Of a stretch of 64,000 nt of DNA, positions 26,701 through 37,201 are shown in pieces (position 1 is the first letter of the stretch; every line of letters starts with the position of its first letter). The notes under the pieces are model-generated. The model was not told the origin of the DNA. It worked only from the letters and a program-made list of their open reading frames with translations, and did no database searches. Origin of the DNA: Pterobdella sp. o SKG-2022 (Eukaryota; Annelida; Clitellata; Hirudinida; Piscicolidae). The position numbers and the translations under genes were made by a program. The stretch is taken from positions 8,511,446-8,575,445 of the forward strand of contig OZ038321.1 of the NCBI GenBank assembly GCA_964035795.1, read 5' to 3'.

Positions 26701-27316
26701 AAAGTGTAGCGTATTTTGAAAAATACGCTTGAATAGTAAATTATTAAACTATGACAAATGGTTATGAAACAAGGTTGAGAATGTATAAAACTTTACGTAA
26801 TACGGAATTAAATTTGTAAGAGATTTCCGATATGATATCTTGTTACACGAAGCAATACTTTACTGATAAGTCTTTTGTGATGTGATGCACAATGGGTCAC
26901 TGGCTAGGTTTATCTTTTCTCGTTATTCAGCTTATATAATTAATTGATTTAATGATTTGATATGGTTAAATTTGATCTTTCCTTTTAGATAGATAGTGAA
27001 ATAAATTCCAATAAATCTTATAAAACATCAATTTTGAAAAGTTTTTACTGCAAGTACGAAAATAAATTTTCATTGTCTGGATTCAATAAGGTTATTTATA
27101 AATTTTCAGGAAAGAAGTTTTGTAAAAAAAAATTCTTTGATTTTTCAAACGATCAAAAACACTGGTAAAAAATAAATTCCAAGATTTTATTTGAAGATAA
27201 ATGCTTACGGAATATCAAATGAACTTTGTTTTCTAGAGACATCGAAACATTTTCAATAACTAGAATCCCGTATAGTTTCATGAAATTATGAGAAATTTTC
27301 TAAAAACACGTTTATT
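23778..27316. other. GPCR intron 2, middle part, nothing recognised
   Basis: AT-rich. The open frame 25447-25788 (-) is 113 codons with no motif that I recognise and no neighbouring exon. A short stretch at 26010-26030 carries the AAAGCTTTTCGTAA string seen in the foldback elements. Confidence 0.45.
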
Positions 27317-27319
27317 CAT

Positions 27320-27377
27320 TAAAATCAGCTTAAACTTATAGATAAGTTTATACTTATCGAAAATTTAAGCTGATTTT
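27320..27377. repeat. Short hairpin inverted repeat
   Basis: AAAATCAGCTTAAA at the left pairs with TTTAAGCTGATTTT at the right, and an inner ATAAGT/ACTTAT pair extends the stem. Total length is about 58 bp. The inner GATAAGTTTA resembles the central CGATAAGTTTAGCCTTATC of the MITE copies, so this may be a short relic of the same family. Confidence 0.75.
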
Positions 27378-30357
27378 TTTGGCTAAAAATGTTTTTTCAA
27401 TTTTTTTAATAATTTTAAAAACTAAATGAAAATCTAAAAAAATTTGCATTCTAAAATTTGTGAATGCCTAGCTGAACTTATTAAAACCGAACGAAAAAAT
27501 AAAAGTTGAATTCTATAGGATATTAAATGTTCATTTATATTGTTTCATCTATTGTTTTAGTTTTTAAAAATTTTGCTTCTTTTCAGTTACAATTTTTACA
27601 AGGTAATTTTGAATTTTGGTTGAATATCCATGCTGATATAGAATGTGCATTGAAACGCTTAGTATTTTGAGAAATTTTATAATTTATGTGATTATGCTTT
27701 TCATCTTTTCTCATATGATAATTTTCCAACGAATGAGCTGTCATAAAGATTTGAAACATATAAATTGTTGAGATGTTTAGAAAGCAAGAGATTGGGGTCT
27801 ACACACGTTGTGGGTCCTCAGAAGCCATGTTCAAGCAAGCTGTTGATGCCCCTGCTCCAGTATGAAGCTTCATTCACTGTTTCACATTTGTCAGTATTTA
27901 TCATATTTTGACATGATTGGAGTCGATATTGAAAAGTTGAAGTGACCTATGGAGAATTAAGATGTTGTCGTGTGGACATGAAGGGAGGCAGTAGTGGGAG
28001 GTATGATCGAATAACTTTTACATCATAACATCCTTCAAGTTTTGAACCATTTTTGACGTTGATTTAATGTTTGGAAAACTTTTCCGTCAACTTTTGATTG
28101 TTTGAAATAAATCTTATACTGATCTGACATTCAAAACTTCAAAAAATATCAAACGATTTAGAATGAAACTCAAAGGTCGTATTAAACTTATGATGAACTC
28201 AGAAGCTGGTAATGGCTCGTATGGCTGAGAAGTGTAACAAATGCAAAAAGCTGGTTGATCGAGTTTTTAAATTGTATTTTTAAAGGTACCTTGCATACGA
28301 TGATGTGTTTTTGACATGTGAAACTAAGCTTTAAGCTTGAAGGTCATAAAACTGAAAATGATTCGAAAAAATGGCTTATATAAGATTTTGATTAACTATT
28401 TAGCTTCAAGCAAAATAACTGAAAAAACTAAAAGTGTCTTTGAAAGTGTGGGAACATTTGAAGCAGTTGGCCTAATAATACTGATGCAAATCATCAGCAC
28501 TCCAAACTTCTTTCACTGCTTCTTTCACTAACACTAATTTGAAAAAAAAAATTAATTTTTTGCTAAAAATTTTTTTCATAAATTTTCTCAGCAGTCTTGT
28601 TTCCCACATTCCTTAAGTTTATCAATAGTTTGAAATTGAAAATTAAAGTCAATATTTTTATGCACAACTTTTAAACATATTAAAATCCTCGATTACTGAA
28701 TAATTAGAAGGAAAAAGAAATTACCATATGAGTTTTGCTTGAGTGGAGCCTTTGAAATTTACATTCCTAAACATTTCGAAATAAGAAAAGTTTTTATGAA
28801 TTTAAAATTAAGTTTTGTCAGTCAAAAAAAAACTACGGAAACATATTTAAAAGTCTTCAAAATTAAAACTTAAAGCGTTATTTTAAAGAAATTCTGAAAA
28901 ATTTCTTCCACTAAATAGCATATATTTGGCCAAAAAATTATTTTAAAAAAACTGTATAAGCAAACGGTGAATTTTCTATAAGATTTGACAAATAAAGAAA
29001 TAAAGATCGAAATTACAACAAATAAATTCATTCTTTTGAACGTTATAACAGCACTTCAGTTTTTTGAAGTTCTTTAGTTCAACTATAAAGATAAAGTTGT
29101 TTTTGATTTCATGATAGATATGTAAATACATTTTGTTATTTGAGAAGATAGTGATGATGTTTCTAATGAATGTTCCAGCTCTTCTCGGACATGAGGCCAA
29201 GAAAGTGGGGTTTTAGGAAAAAAACACAAAATATAAAAATGGATACAATGGAAAAGCATACAAAAAAATAACTAATAGTTGTATGATTTTTATACCTTAC
29301 TTTTATTGGTTGTCAGAAACTATGATATACGATGGTATAAACGAGGATTGGGGATGAAGAGCTTATAGATAAAATTTAATCCTTGTAGTCAGGATAGATA
29401 TCAATAACATTATATTTTGAACTTCTATATGAGTAGTAAATAAGATTTTTATCAATAATGTGGATTATTTTATATTGTTTCATCAGCAAAATGAAAGATC
29501 TTATCAAAAATACAAAAATGAAGAATTTTGGTTTTTCAAAATAAATATTTAAGTAGGAATCTTCATAAGTTGAGTGCAAAGTAAGAAGGAAATATGTGGC
29601 AATTATTTGCAGCAAGCCTTAACTGCAATAATGACACTTAAAGTTTATAATAATACAATTAAGAAGTTATTTATTAGATTTAATATATCTATTTAATGAT
29701 GTAAACTCTGATCACAGTCGTAACAACATAAAGACAATAGTTTGGATAATATACCTTTTGGAATATAAAGATTATATAATGTAGTTATATACTTTTGAAA
29801 AATTTGATGAATAAACTTACAAATTATGCATTTGAAAACATCATGCCAAGACAAACATTTTTAAAAACTAATTTAGGTAATTATATTATAACCAAGATAT
29901 TATCTTGCCATTGGCATGATTCTCGAATCAGTTATTTACACCATGTTTCCAGATTTTCTATATCTCTCCAAAACATCTCCTATCATTCCATTCAATATTT
30001 TTCTTATTCGTCTTATTGGCCAATTTATCTCAATTTTTTAAAGTGGTTTTAGCAGATTGTCATTCGGTTAAAATGGTCATCAATCTGAAATTTCTTTTTT
30101 CATCGATGCTATTAATTTGTTCTTTGCATTTGCTTTCCAAATGATTCATGTGTATGTCGCCAGATTCGCACGCACAGTTGTGATCGGCGTTTTCTCGGTG
30201 TTTTGTCCATGCTCATACGTTAGAAATATTATTATATTGTTAAGTGCTTTTTTAGCAATCAAATTAGGGTTGTACAGTGTAATGGTTTTGGCCAAGTTTC
30301 ATTCTACCTTTTTTCTTTTCTCTTATCATTTTAATTCTTCGAGTCAAACGTAAATAC
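27378..30357. other. GPCR intron 2, late part, nothing recognised
   Basis: A slightly more GC-rich patch at 27790-27990 has no convincing frame. Other open frames (28337-28531, 28976-29200, 29376-29615, 29795-30052 and 30117-30353) carry no family motif and are taken as chance. Confidence 0.45.
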
Positions 30358-30359
30358 TA

Positions 30360-30480
30360 AAATGAAACACTTGAGAGTGTATTTTATTACACGAAGCTTT
30401 TCGTAGCATGAACTTATATTATCAAGTGGAGGTACGAAAAGCTTCGTGGAATAAAATAAACTTCTAAAAGTGTTTCATTT
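30360..30480. mobile_element. Foldback/MITE-like element
   Basis: Left arm 30360-30405 begins AAATGAAACACTT and ends ACGAAGCTTTTCGTA. Right arm 30433-30480 is nearly its reverse complement, from TACGAAAAGCTTCGTGG to AAGTGTTTCATTT, with a few mismatches and a 2-bp length difference. The loop is about 27 bp. It has no coding capacity. Target-site duplications are not clear. Confidence 0.82.
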
Positions 30481-30511
30481 GAATCTTTTATCATACTTTT
30501 TTATTTTTAAC

Positions 30512-30694
30512 GATGACTTTTCAAAGACATCGTATGTATTTTTCTTCAATATTTTGTAACAAAAAACATCAATTAAAAAGAATTTTTAATACATTTATCA
30601 AGAATCAAAATCTATAATTTTCGATAAGTTTAGCCTTATCATGAAACGTTAGCCTAACGTATTAAAAATTCCTCTTAATTGATGTTTTTCGTTA
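30512..30694. mobile_element. MITE copy 1 (35-bp inverted repeats)
   Basis: Arms at about 30559-30593 and 30658-30692 are inverted copies (AACAAAAAACATCAATTA at the left; TAATTGATGTTTTTCGTT at the right). The centre is TTTCGATAAGTTTAGCCTTATC. The sequence matches the copy at 48915-49100, including about 45 bp outside the left arm (TTTTCAAAGACATCGTATGTATTTTTC), so the element is wider than its hairpin. It is non-coding. Confidence 0.85.
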
Positions 30695-31137
30695 AAAAAA
30701 TTTAATGATAAACTTTTCACATCAAATTTCAGTTTTTTTTGTTTTGCATTTGATAGTTCAATAGTTACGATATATCTCGTTTAATCATTGAAAATCTTTC
30801 AAAAGGATAGTTCCATATTTTTTATTTTTTCAATCATTTTTATGGTAGTTTTATTTAAAAAATTTTTTTCCATGAAGGTGAAATGACGAGAAATCACATT
30901 TCCACCAAAAAACACTCATTCATCGAAATGTTTTCACTACAAGCGCTTTTCCGGATATTGAAAATGAACAAAAGTCTTTTTAACTTTATACAAAACCACA
31001 AAATATTGCAATTGAATAATTCATGCATTAAAAAATTAAAAATATCTATAGACTTAATAATAAATAAATAAATAAGATAAAACAAGGAAATTAATTTTGG
31101 ACATCAATACATGAGCATACACTACATATATATACAG

Positions 31138-31261
31138 ATACTACGCCATCCTGAAACCGATGAAAAGCCGTTTCAGTTCCACCTTGTCGAGGGCTCGCAA
31201 GATCGTTGTAATGCTGTGGCTCCTCTCCTTCCTCCTTGCCTCTCCTACTCTCTATGCCCAA
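31138..31261 (+). CDS. Neuropeptide-type GPCR, exon 3 (ICL2 and TM4)
   Basis: Supplies the last base of Arg169 and residues 170-210. The acceptor is TATATACAG|A and the frame then reads YYAILKPMKSRFSSTLSRAR, the ERYYAI continuation and a basic second intracellular loop. It is followed by TM4 with Trp196 (MLWLLSFLLASPTLYAQ) and the TM4 proline Pro205. The donor is CCCAA|GTATCA, phase 0. Its marked GC-richness against the surrounding intron supports coding status. The SRARK block is typical of the peptide-receptor group. Confidence 0.95.
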
Positions 31262-31765
31262 GTATCAGCCCATTTGAACTTATTGTGTACATTTTGAAAG
31301 CTGTTTTGATATTTGAGGGATGTTATTGGTTCGTTAAACTTTCAATGCTTTATTTTGTGTTTTGTATCATTCTCATGTTCATGTTATATTTTTTTATCAT
31401 TTATCATGATTATTATCATTTTATTTTTGATGTTGTTTATTTAATGTTGATATACATTAATTTTAATTGAAATTTCTTTTTTTTTTCTTTATTTTTATTT
31501 CTTCTAGATGTTTAACTAGAAAAACAATACCTGGACCTCAACATAAAAAGCTTCATCGATTGATCAGAACTTTTATGAAGTCCTTCAAGCGTTTTCAATT
31601 AATCGTTTCTAAGGCGATAAACAAACTATTTCTCTGAATTATGAACAGTGTCAGACCCCATAATCTAATTTATTCTCTAGTGGCCAAATGTTCAAGAAGC
31701 ACTAGCATCTGGAACTTATATCCTGCACAGCAACCAAGATTGTCTTGATTTATTGACGTTTGTCG

Positions 31766-31942
31766 GCCCCTATAGCTCAATGGTTGAGCATTAGACATTA
31801 ATCTAAAGTTACCGGGTTTGATCCCTCGTGGGCCGACAATTAGCACCTGTTCTACAGTGTGTTTTCGCTACATTAAATTTTTAGCAAGCGCTTTGATCTA
31901 TAAGGAAAAGCGCTTTATAAATACCGCATTACATTACATTGT
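31766..31942 (+). mobile_element. Full-length tRNA-derived SINE
   Basis: The tRNA-like head (about 31768-31838) has an A-box-like TAGCTCAATGGTTGAGC with a GCTC/GAGC D stem, an anticodon-like arm TTAGA...TCTAA, a B-box-like GGGTTTGATCC and GGCCC/GGGCC acceptor pairing. The body runs from ACAATTAGCACC and ends with a hairpin-like AAGCGCTTTGATC...GGAAAAGCGCTTT and the tail ATAAATACCGCATTACATTACATT. Head, body and LINE-like tail define a SINE transcribed by RNA polymerase III. It lies in intron 3 and is the best copy in the window. It is not a functional tRNA gene: the head continues directly into the body and the arms are imperfect. Confidence 0.92.
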
Positions 31943-32583
31943 TGAGAGTTGGACTGACCGAAGTCTCATAACAAATATATCTGTTATGCCTTGTGTATTT
32001 AAATAAACTATTTAATTTAAAAGTTTTATAAATTATATTTTTAACAACAATAATTACTTCTAGCTCTATTACAGAGCTCAAAACTTTTTAAAAACTCCTA
32101 CTTAACTGAATAACTGTGTAACTTCATTATTTTTGTTTGATGAATCGATATAGAAAAATTGAAATTTTCTAGATTATATAAAACATGCTGATCCGTAAAA
32201 AAATACTTTAAATATTTTAACAAATCCATCAAGTTCAACATTACTTTTAAAATCCTACCAAAGCCTGCAAATCTTTCAAATGTTTATTTCTAGAAAAAAA
32301 ACAGCTTCGCATGATGGCTGAAATAACTCAAAACCTTGTAATTGAAAAATTTTCCAACAAAATAAATTGATATGAATGAGTAAAAAAATTAAAATTATAA
32401 GTTATTACCCTGAAAAAAGATGAAATAAACCTTTGTATTTTAACTTCATTGCTTCACTTGGTGCTAATCTATTGGAAAAAGTTTAATTTTTGATTTTGTT
32501 GGAAAATCTTTCCAATTAAAAATTAATCAAAAACATTCAAACTTTTCTTCAAAAAAAAAAAATTTAAACACGCCGATATTCAG
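31943..32583. other. GPCR intron 3 remainder, nothing recognised
   Basis: AT-rich intron with a poly-A run near 32551 just before the exon 4 acceptor. No feature seen. Confidence 0.5.
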
Positions 32584-32677
32584 TCGCTGAAGGAGATACT
32601 GGACGAAGATACAGGCCCGTTCTACTGGTGTATGTTGATATGGCACTCCAAGTCTCTAGAAATATCTTACCATGCTT
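32584..32677 (+). CDS. Neuropeptide-type GPCR, exon 4 (ECL2, start of TM5)
   Basis: Residues 211-241 plus the first base of Cys242. The acceptor is CCGATATTCAG|TCG, phase 0 after exon 3. The protein reads SLKEILDEDTGPFYWCMLIW, where Cys226 is the expected ECL2 disulfide partner of Cys144. The rest, HSKSLEISYHA, enters TM5. The donor is the least certain in the gene: CATGCTT|GTTGG is chosen because it alone gives phase 1, needed by exon 5, and yields a TM5 of correct length. Another GT at 32652 would give the wrong phase. Confidence 0.8.
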
Positions 32678-34398
32678 GTTGGTCTCTTACCATTAGTACA
32701 ATCATTTTTGTTCCTTGTGATAAATACATGAAGATTTATGTAAATGTTATTAAAAAAATCTAATAATTTTCTATGTATTCATATTTTATATCATATTATA
32801 TTACATAAATTTGTTTTTTCATCACTAGCCTTAGTAAGAGACATAATCAATTAACTATTTAATTAATTTTTTAATTAATTATTACTTCTTCAATCAAACT
32901 TTTGATAAGTTATTTAACTAGCTAATTTGTAAATTATTAAGTCAGATCATTATTTGGTAAATGGCTTATTTAATTAATTGGTTTGTTGGATAATAACTTG
33001 AGTAATCTTTAGTTAGTTGATTAGTAGCTTAGTGAAATAAATAATGAATGAGTTATACATTCAATCAGTTTTTTTCATTATTAATTAATTTATTTATTTT
33101 TCAGTCATTTAGTTCTTTTTTTCATTTAAAATTGATTCATGAAAAAACTATGATTTAAGATAAATCTTTTTGCTCTCTAATTAGGTAGTAACTTAATTAG
33201 TTATTAACTTAGATTTATTTGTGTTTCTTAATTAACGTATATATTTTTAAATCATTGAAAAATTATGTTTTTTTAATTAATGAGTTTGTTAGAATCAGTA
33301 ATACAATGAAAGAACAAGAAATTCAATGTAATTTTTCAAAAAAGTATATATTCATTTTATTTCAAGATTTTAACAATTTGATTCTAAAGTTTTATGTCAA
33401 CTAAAGCAGAAAACTTTGGCTTTTAATGAGTAAAAAATATAAAGAAGTCACATTGGCATAACACCTAAGGGAGTACAAGTAGCTAACTTTTATATCATTG
33501 CAATTGAAATACAAAAAAAACGAGAAGATAGCATGAAATAACGTTTTAGGTATAATTGGAATATTGTTGTGACAAGTCTCAGTCATAAATGACAACACAA
33601 GATTTAAGTCCATGTTTGAAGGATTAAGACGATCGTTTAAACGACTAGCTTAAAGCTTTTCCTAATATTTTCAAAAACTACATTTGCGTCATTGATGCAA
33701 CATACATCTACAGCCATCACGGTTATAAAAAAGTTTAGTCTAAAGATTTGGTTTGGTAGCTTTTTACAAATCATGTTTTAAAACATTTTCACTCTTAAGA
33801 GAAACCTTGAAAATGAACGGTTACTTTTTTTTAACCCACTATGAAGAAAACGAAAATGATGTGGGGATTAAGCCTACGGTTAAGAGGACTACCCTAACGC
33901 AAACAAGAAATTTTCAGCAAAGATATAAAAAGAGCAAAGCCTATGATTTCAAATATCAGTCATGAAAGAGCCATTCGTTGAATTGTACAACAAGGTTCCT
34001 ATGCTCTACTGATGAAAGCAAACATTTGACCTATGCCGCCTAAATACATGGCAGATTTGATGCAAGGGAAAAGTGCACCACAGTAAGCTTTTATGCATTT
34101 TATCACTTTTAGTTGTCAACTAGGGGTCGATACTAAACGTGAAATTTGCGGCTATGTCTCGATTTAAACCTAACCTCATCAGTGAGGGCGTTCGTCACTA
34201 GGATTGTATGGGAAGTGGAAGTATTATTGTCTTCAATCTTTTCATCCCTGTTGGATTTCGATTAGGTCCTAACCAATGTACTAAAAACAATGCCATTGTT
34301 TATTGATTAAAAACTCTTTCCTAGTGATGTATGTTTTACGAAAAACTCTGTTGATTCATAAAAAATTTTGTTGTTTCTAGTATATTTTTAAATTTTTG

Positions 34399-34431
<33 letters not shown>
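34399..34431. repeat. (AT)n microsatellite
   Basis: About 16 uninterrupted AT units inside GPCR intron 4. Confidence 0.95.
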
Positions 34432-34433
<2 letters not shown>

Positions 34434-34589
34434 CATTTATATGCCTTTGAACAAGTGTTTTGTCAGTACACTGTTGTAGTGAATATTTGCTTTAATAGGT
34501 ATCTCTGAGCAAGTCAATAAACCGTTACATTAAATTCAATAATTTATTTGTGACAAAAATGACCAAAGAAGTAACATAGAACAAAGATA

Positions 34590-34618
34590 AGAGTTGGCAG
34601 AGTGGTTGAAGCGGTAAT
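34590..34618 (+). other. Possible tRNA 5'-half fragment
   Basis: GTTGGCAGAGTGGTTGAAGC resembles the 5' half (acceptor side and A box) of a Ser/Leu-type tRNA. The following bases are ordinary AT-rich DNA with no anticodon arm or B box, so this is not an intact tRNA. It may be a relic of a second SINE family or chance. Confidence 0.35.
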
Positions 34619-35293
34619 ATCAAAATAGAATAAAATTTATACATTTATATAACATAAAAGCATGATAATAAGGAAATTTTAAACTTATAGAAAAATAGAA
34701 TAAAATAAAAAAATAAAGATTAAGAAAAAAAATATGTGAAAGAAGTGAATCTTGAACAATAGATATCGTTAACAAAATCAATGTGAGGATTGTGAATGTA
34801 ACTATTGTGAATGAACTAAATAAAATGGTCATAATATCAAATAATGAATAATTTATGAAATCATAACTCATATGTGGAGAGAAAAAGAAACACAAATTCG
34901 TTTCTTTAGGAACATTGAGTGAAAATGTTATGGTTTCAGAAGAAAAACTTTTCAATGTGAAGAGTTTACATATAGAAAGAAGCATCAGGTGAAATGATCA
35001 TAAAATGAAAGTTCTTCTGTTTTCCCATAGTTAAACTTTGAATGAAAACATTTCAAATAATAAGTCACACATTTTTTTTAAAAAATTCATATTAAAGTGT
35101 ATTAAAAATAATATGTATAAAAAACCCTCACAGAGCAATAAGCTGAGTTGTTGGAAAAACTTGTTAAAATGTTAGAATAAACTTCATAAAATAAGTTTCG
35201 TTCACATATGAACGTGTACCTCTATGAGGTTTTATTTTAAAGCGAGTTTGAAGATACAAAAAAAAATTCTCGAAGAATGATCAAACCACGCAG

Positions 35294-35408
35294 GCATGCT
35301 GGTGCTGGTGGTGGTGTTGCCGTTGTGTGTCATGACGTTCTGCTACACCTGTGTCTCCATTGAGTTGTGGAAGGTGCTCTCAGTGCGGGATTCCATGAGT
35401 GCGCAGAG
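35294..35408 (+). CDS. Neuropeptide-type GPCR, exon 5 (TM5, start of ICL3)
   Basis: Completes Cys242 and encodes residues 243-279 plus two bases of Ser280. The acceptor is ACCACGCAG|GC. TM5 reads MLVLVVVLPLCVMTFCYTC, with the conserved Pro251 and Tyr259 eight residues apart, as in class A receptors. SIELWKVLSVRDSMSAQ follows, entering the third intracellular loop. The donor is GCAGAG|GTTTTG in phase 2, matching exon 6. The exon is strikingly GC-rich within an AT-rich intron. Confidence 0.95.
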
Positions 35409-35575
35409 GTTTTGTGTTTTATTATTTATGCTTTTATTATTCTCTTTATTCATTGTTTTTATATTGTTAATATTGATTCGTAATATTATTATTTATTTTG
35501 TTTAAAATTTTATTTGAATTTTTCAAAAAAAAAGTTTATATTTCTATCGATTTTATTTTTATTATGTAAGATATA

Positions 35576-37201
35576 TTAACCCGTTTGTGCCCATTGATCT
35601 CATATGAGATCACTCCCATTTAACCGTTTTACTAATTATTGGTTAATATTTTTCCAAATCCAATTATTTTTTTATTAACTAGGGTTATATCTTTAATATT
35701 GAATTTATTTTGAATTTTAATTTTTTGATATTTAAGCTTAGAATTGTCCAAACTTCACTTTTATTGGCGTTTGTCAAAAAACATTTAATTAAGGCAAAAT
35801 AATTCTTTTTTATATTGGAACAAAATGAAGTATTTTTGGGTTATCTTCAATTAATACTATAAAAATTTAAAACTCGAGACACATGTAAAATTAACAGAGT
35901 TAAAGACATTAAAAGTTGCTGATCTCATATGAGATCAACGGGCACAAGTGTTAGCAAATTGGCTTTTACACAAAATACATTCTAATTCGTGGAATTTGAA
36001 TTTTAAAAAAATGAATATTACAAAAAATAAATAAAATAGTCGAATAAATGAAAAAAAAACTTTTTGTAAATATTAGTTTATATTTATAATTGAGTGATAC
36101 GAAATTTCATAAAATACATCGTACATCACGCACTCAAACAGTTTATTAGGGGCAAGCAAAATATATTTGGCTGAAAATTTTGGGCATTGTGCTGCTTGAA
36201 GCTATTGCTCTAACTTTAGCCTGTATTGTGATAAAAACTAATCTGATCAATGCAAAAACCTACAACTAGGACCATAAGTTTTTCACGGCATAATGTATTT
36301 GAAGAATTTAGCTCAAAAATGTGTGGAGTGGATAAGGACGATTGTTGGGCAAGCAAATATGCCAAAACAATAAAGGCTAAAAATGGTATTAGCCAATATT
36401 TACAAAAATACTAGGTATGACAGTAATAAACTTTAACATAATCTGTAATTAGTCTAACGTGGAAAGTGATACTCATGCCCAAAAACGGATTTGTTCAGAT
36501 ATTTGGAAGAACAATTAGCCTATTCTACTTCAAAAACTTTGCATTTAGACAACAACAAATCAAAAGATACAACTGTTTAAGGCCTCCACAAGCTTTTAAG
36601 GATGCCTGTTTCAATCTTCAAAGACATAATATAACAACTAGAAATGAACAAAAAAGATGCCAAAACAAGCCATGCAGTGCTAGACCACGGGCATTTTGGA
36701 AAAAGTCATGGTTACTTTGAGCGTAGCTTGAATTTATTCATATCATAATCTCAAATAAAAATGAGAATTCATATTTTAGAAAAATTTTATAAGTTTTACG
36801 GTTGTTATATGTGAAATTTCGTTTTCTGTTAGTTGAATATCAGAACAAACAGGGAAAAATCGTTAATAATTTTGAAAAAAAATATTTTTTGAAACTTTTT
36901 GAAAAATTTTAACTACGGATAAACATATAAATTCAAAAGTTTTTTTCTTATTTTGGTTTTAAAAATCAACTTAAAGTGAATTAAATTCTTAAAACTACTC
37001 ATTTTAATGCTATGGGGTTAAAGCCCATTTGCTAAAACTGTGCCCATTGATCTCACAAGTGATCACCCTGTATCTCGCTTATTTTTTGTCAAAATTAAAA
37101 TCTTTTTTTTTTTCTGTGTTTTTATGAGGTTGTTTTAAAGTAGGAACAAAAGTTTTAATAAAAAATTACTGCCATTAGCATTTTGGGCACAAACGGATTA
37201 A
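35576..37201 (+). mobile_element. Decayed piggyBac-type DNA transposon
   Basis: Bounded by TTAA sites. The left end is TTAA-CCCGTTTGTGCCC at 35576-35592. The right end (37185-37201) is GGGCACAAACGGATTAA, which reversed is TTAATCCGTTTGTGCCC. This matches piggyBac transposons, which insert at TTAA. An 18-bp palindrome TGATCTCATATGAGATCA lies just inside the left end (35595-35612). It recurs in inverted context at 35920-35937 before ACGGGCACAAG, and in worn form near 37048. A transposase remnant lies between. The inner inverted copies suggest either complex subterminal repeats or two short MITE derivatives nested at the ends. It sits in GPCR intron 5. Confidence 0.78.
36290..36720 (+). pseudogene. 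piggyBac transposase remnant
   Basis: 36300-36400 reads FSSKMCGVDKDDCWASKYAK, matching the family block (Y/N)xxMGGVDxxDxxxxxY near the third catalytic Asp. 36466-36720 continues with FRQQQIKRYN, then near the C terminus RHNITTRNEQKRCQNKPCSA. This resembles the Cys/His-rich zinc-binding end of piggyBac transposases, with several Cys lost. Stops separate the parts and the N-terminal half is gone, so it is not functional. Confidence 0.75.

Larger units (their letters stand above)
32678..35293. other. GPCR intron 4, mostly low complexity
   Basis: 32840-33240 is rich in TTAATTAA-like strings and looks like an eroded simple repeat. 33753-33965 is an open frame without motifs. 33980-34270 is less AT-rich but has no convincing frame. 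A dinucleotide tract and a tRNA-like fragment are listed separately. Confidence 0.5.

Noticed and set aside
31768..31838. Functional tRNA gene
   Set aside because: The tRNA-like head is followed by a SINE body and tail shared with other copies, and the arms have mismatches.
32840..33240. TTAATTAA-rich stretch as a structured repeat or origin
   Set aside because: Looks like eroded AT-rich simple sequence with no regular period.
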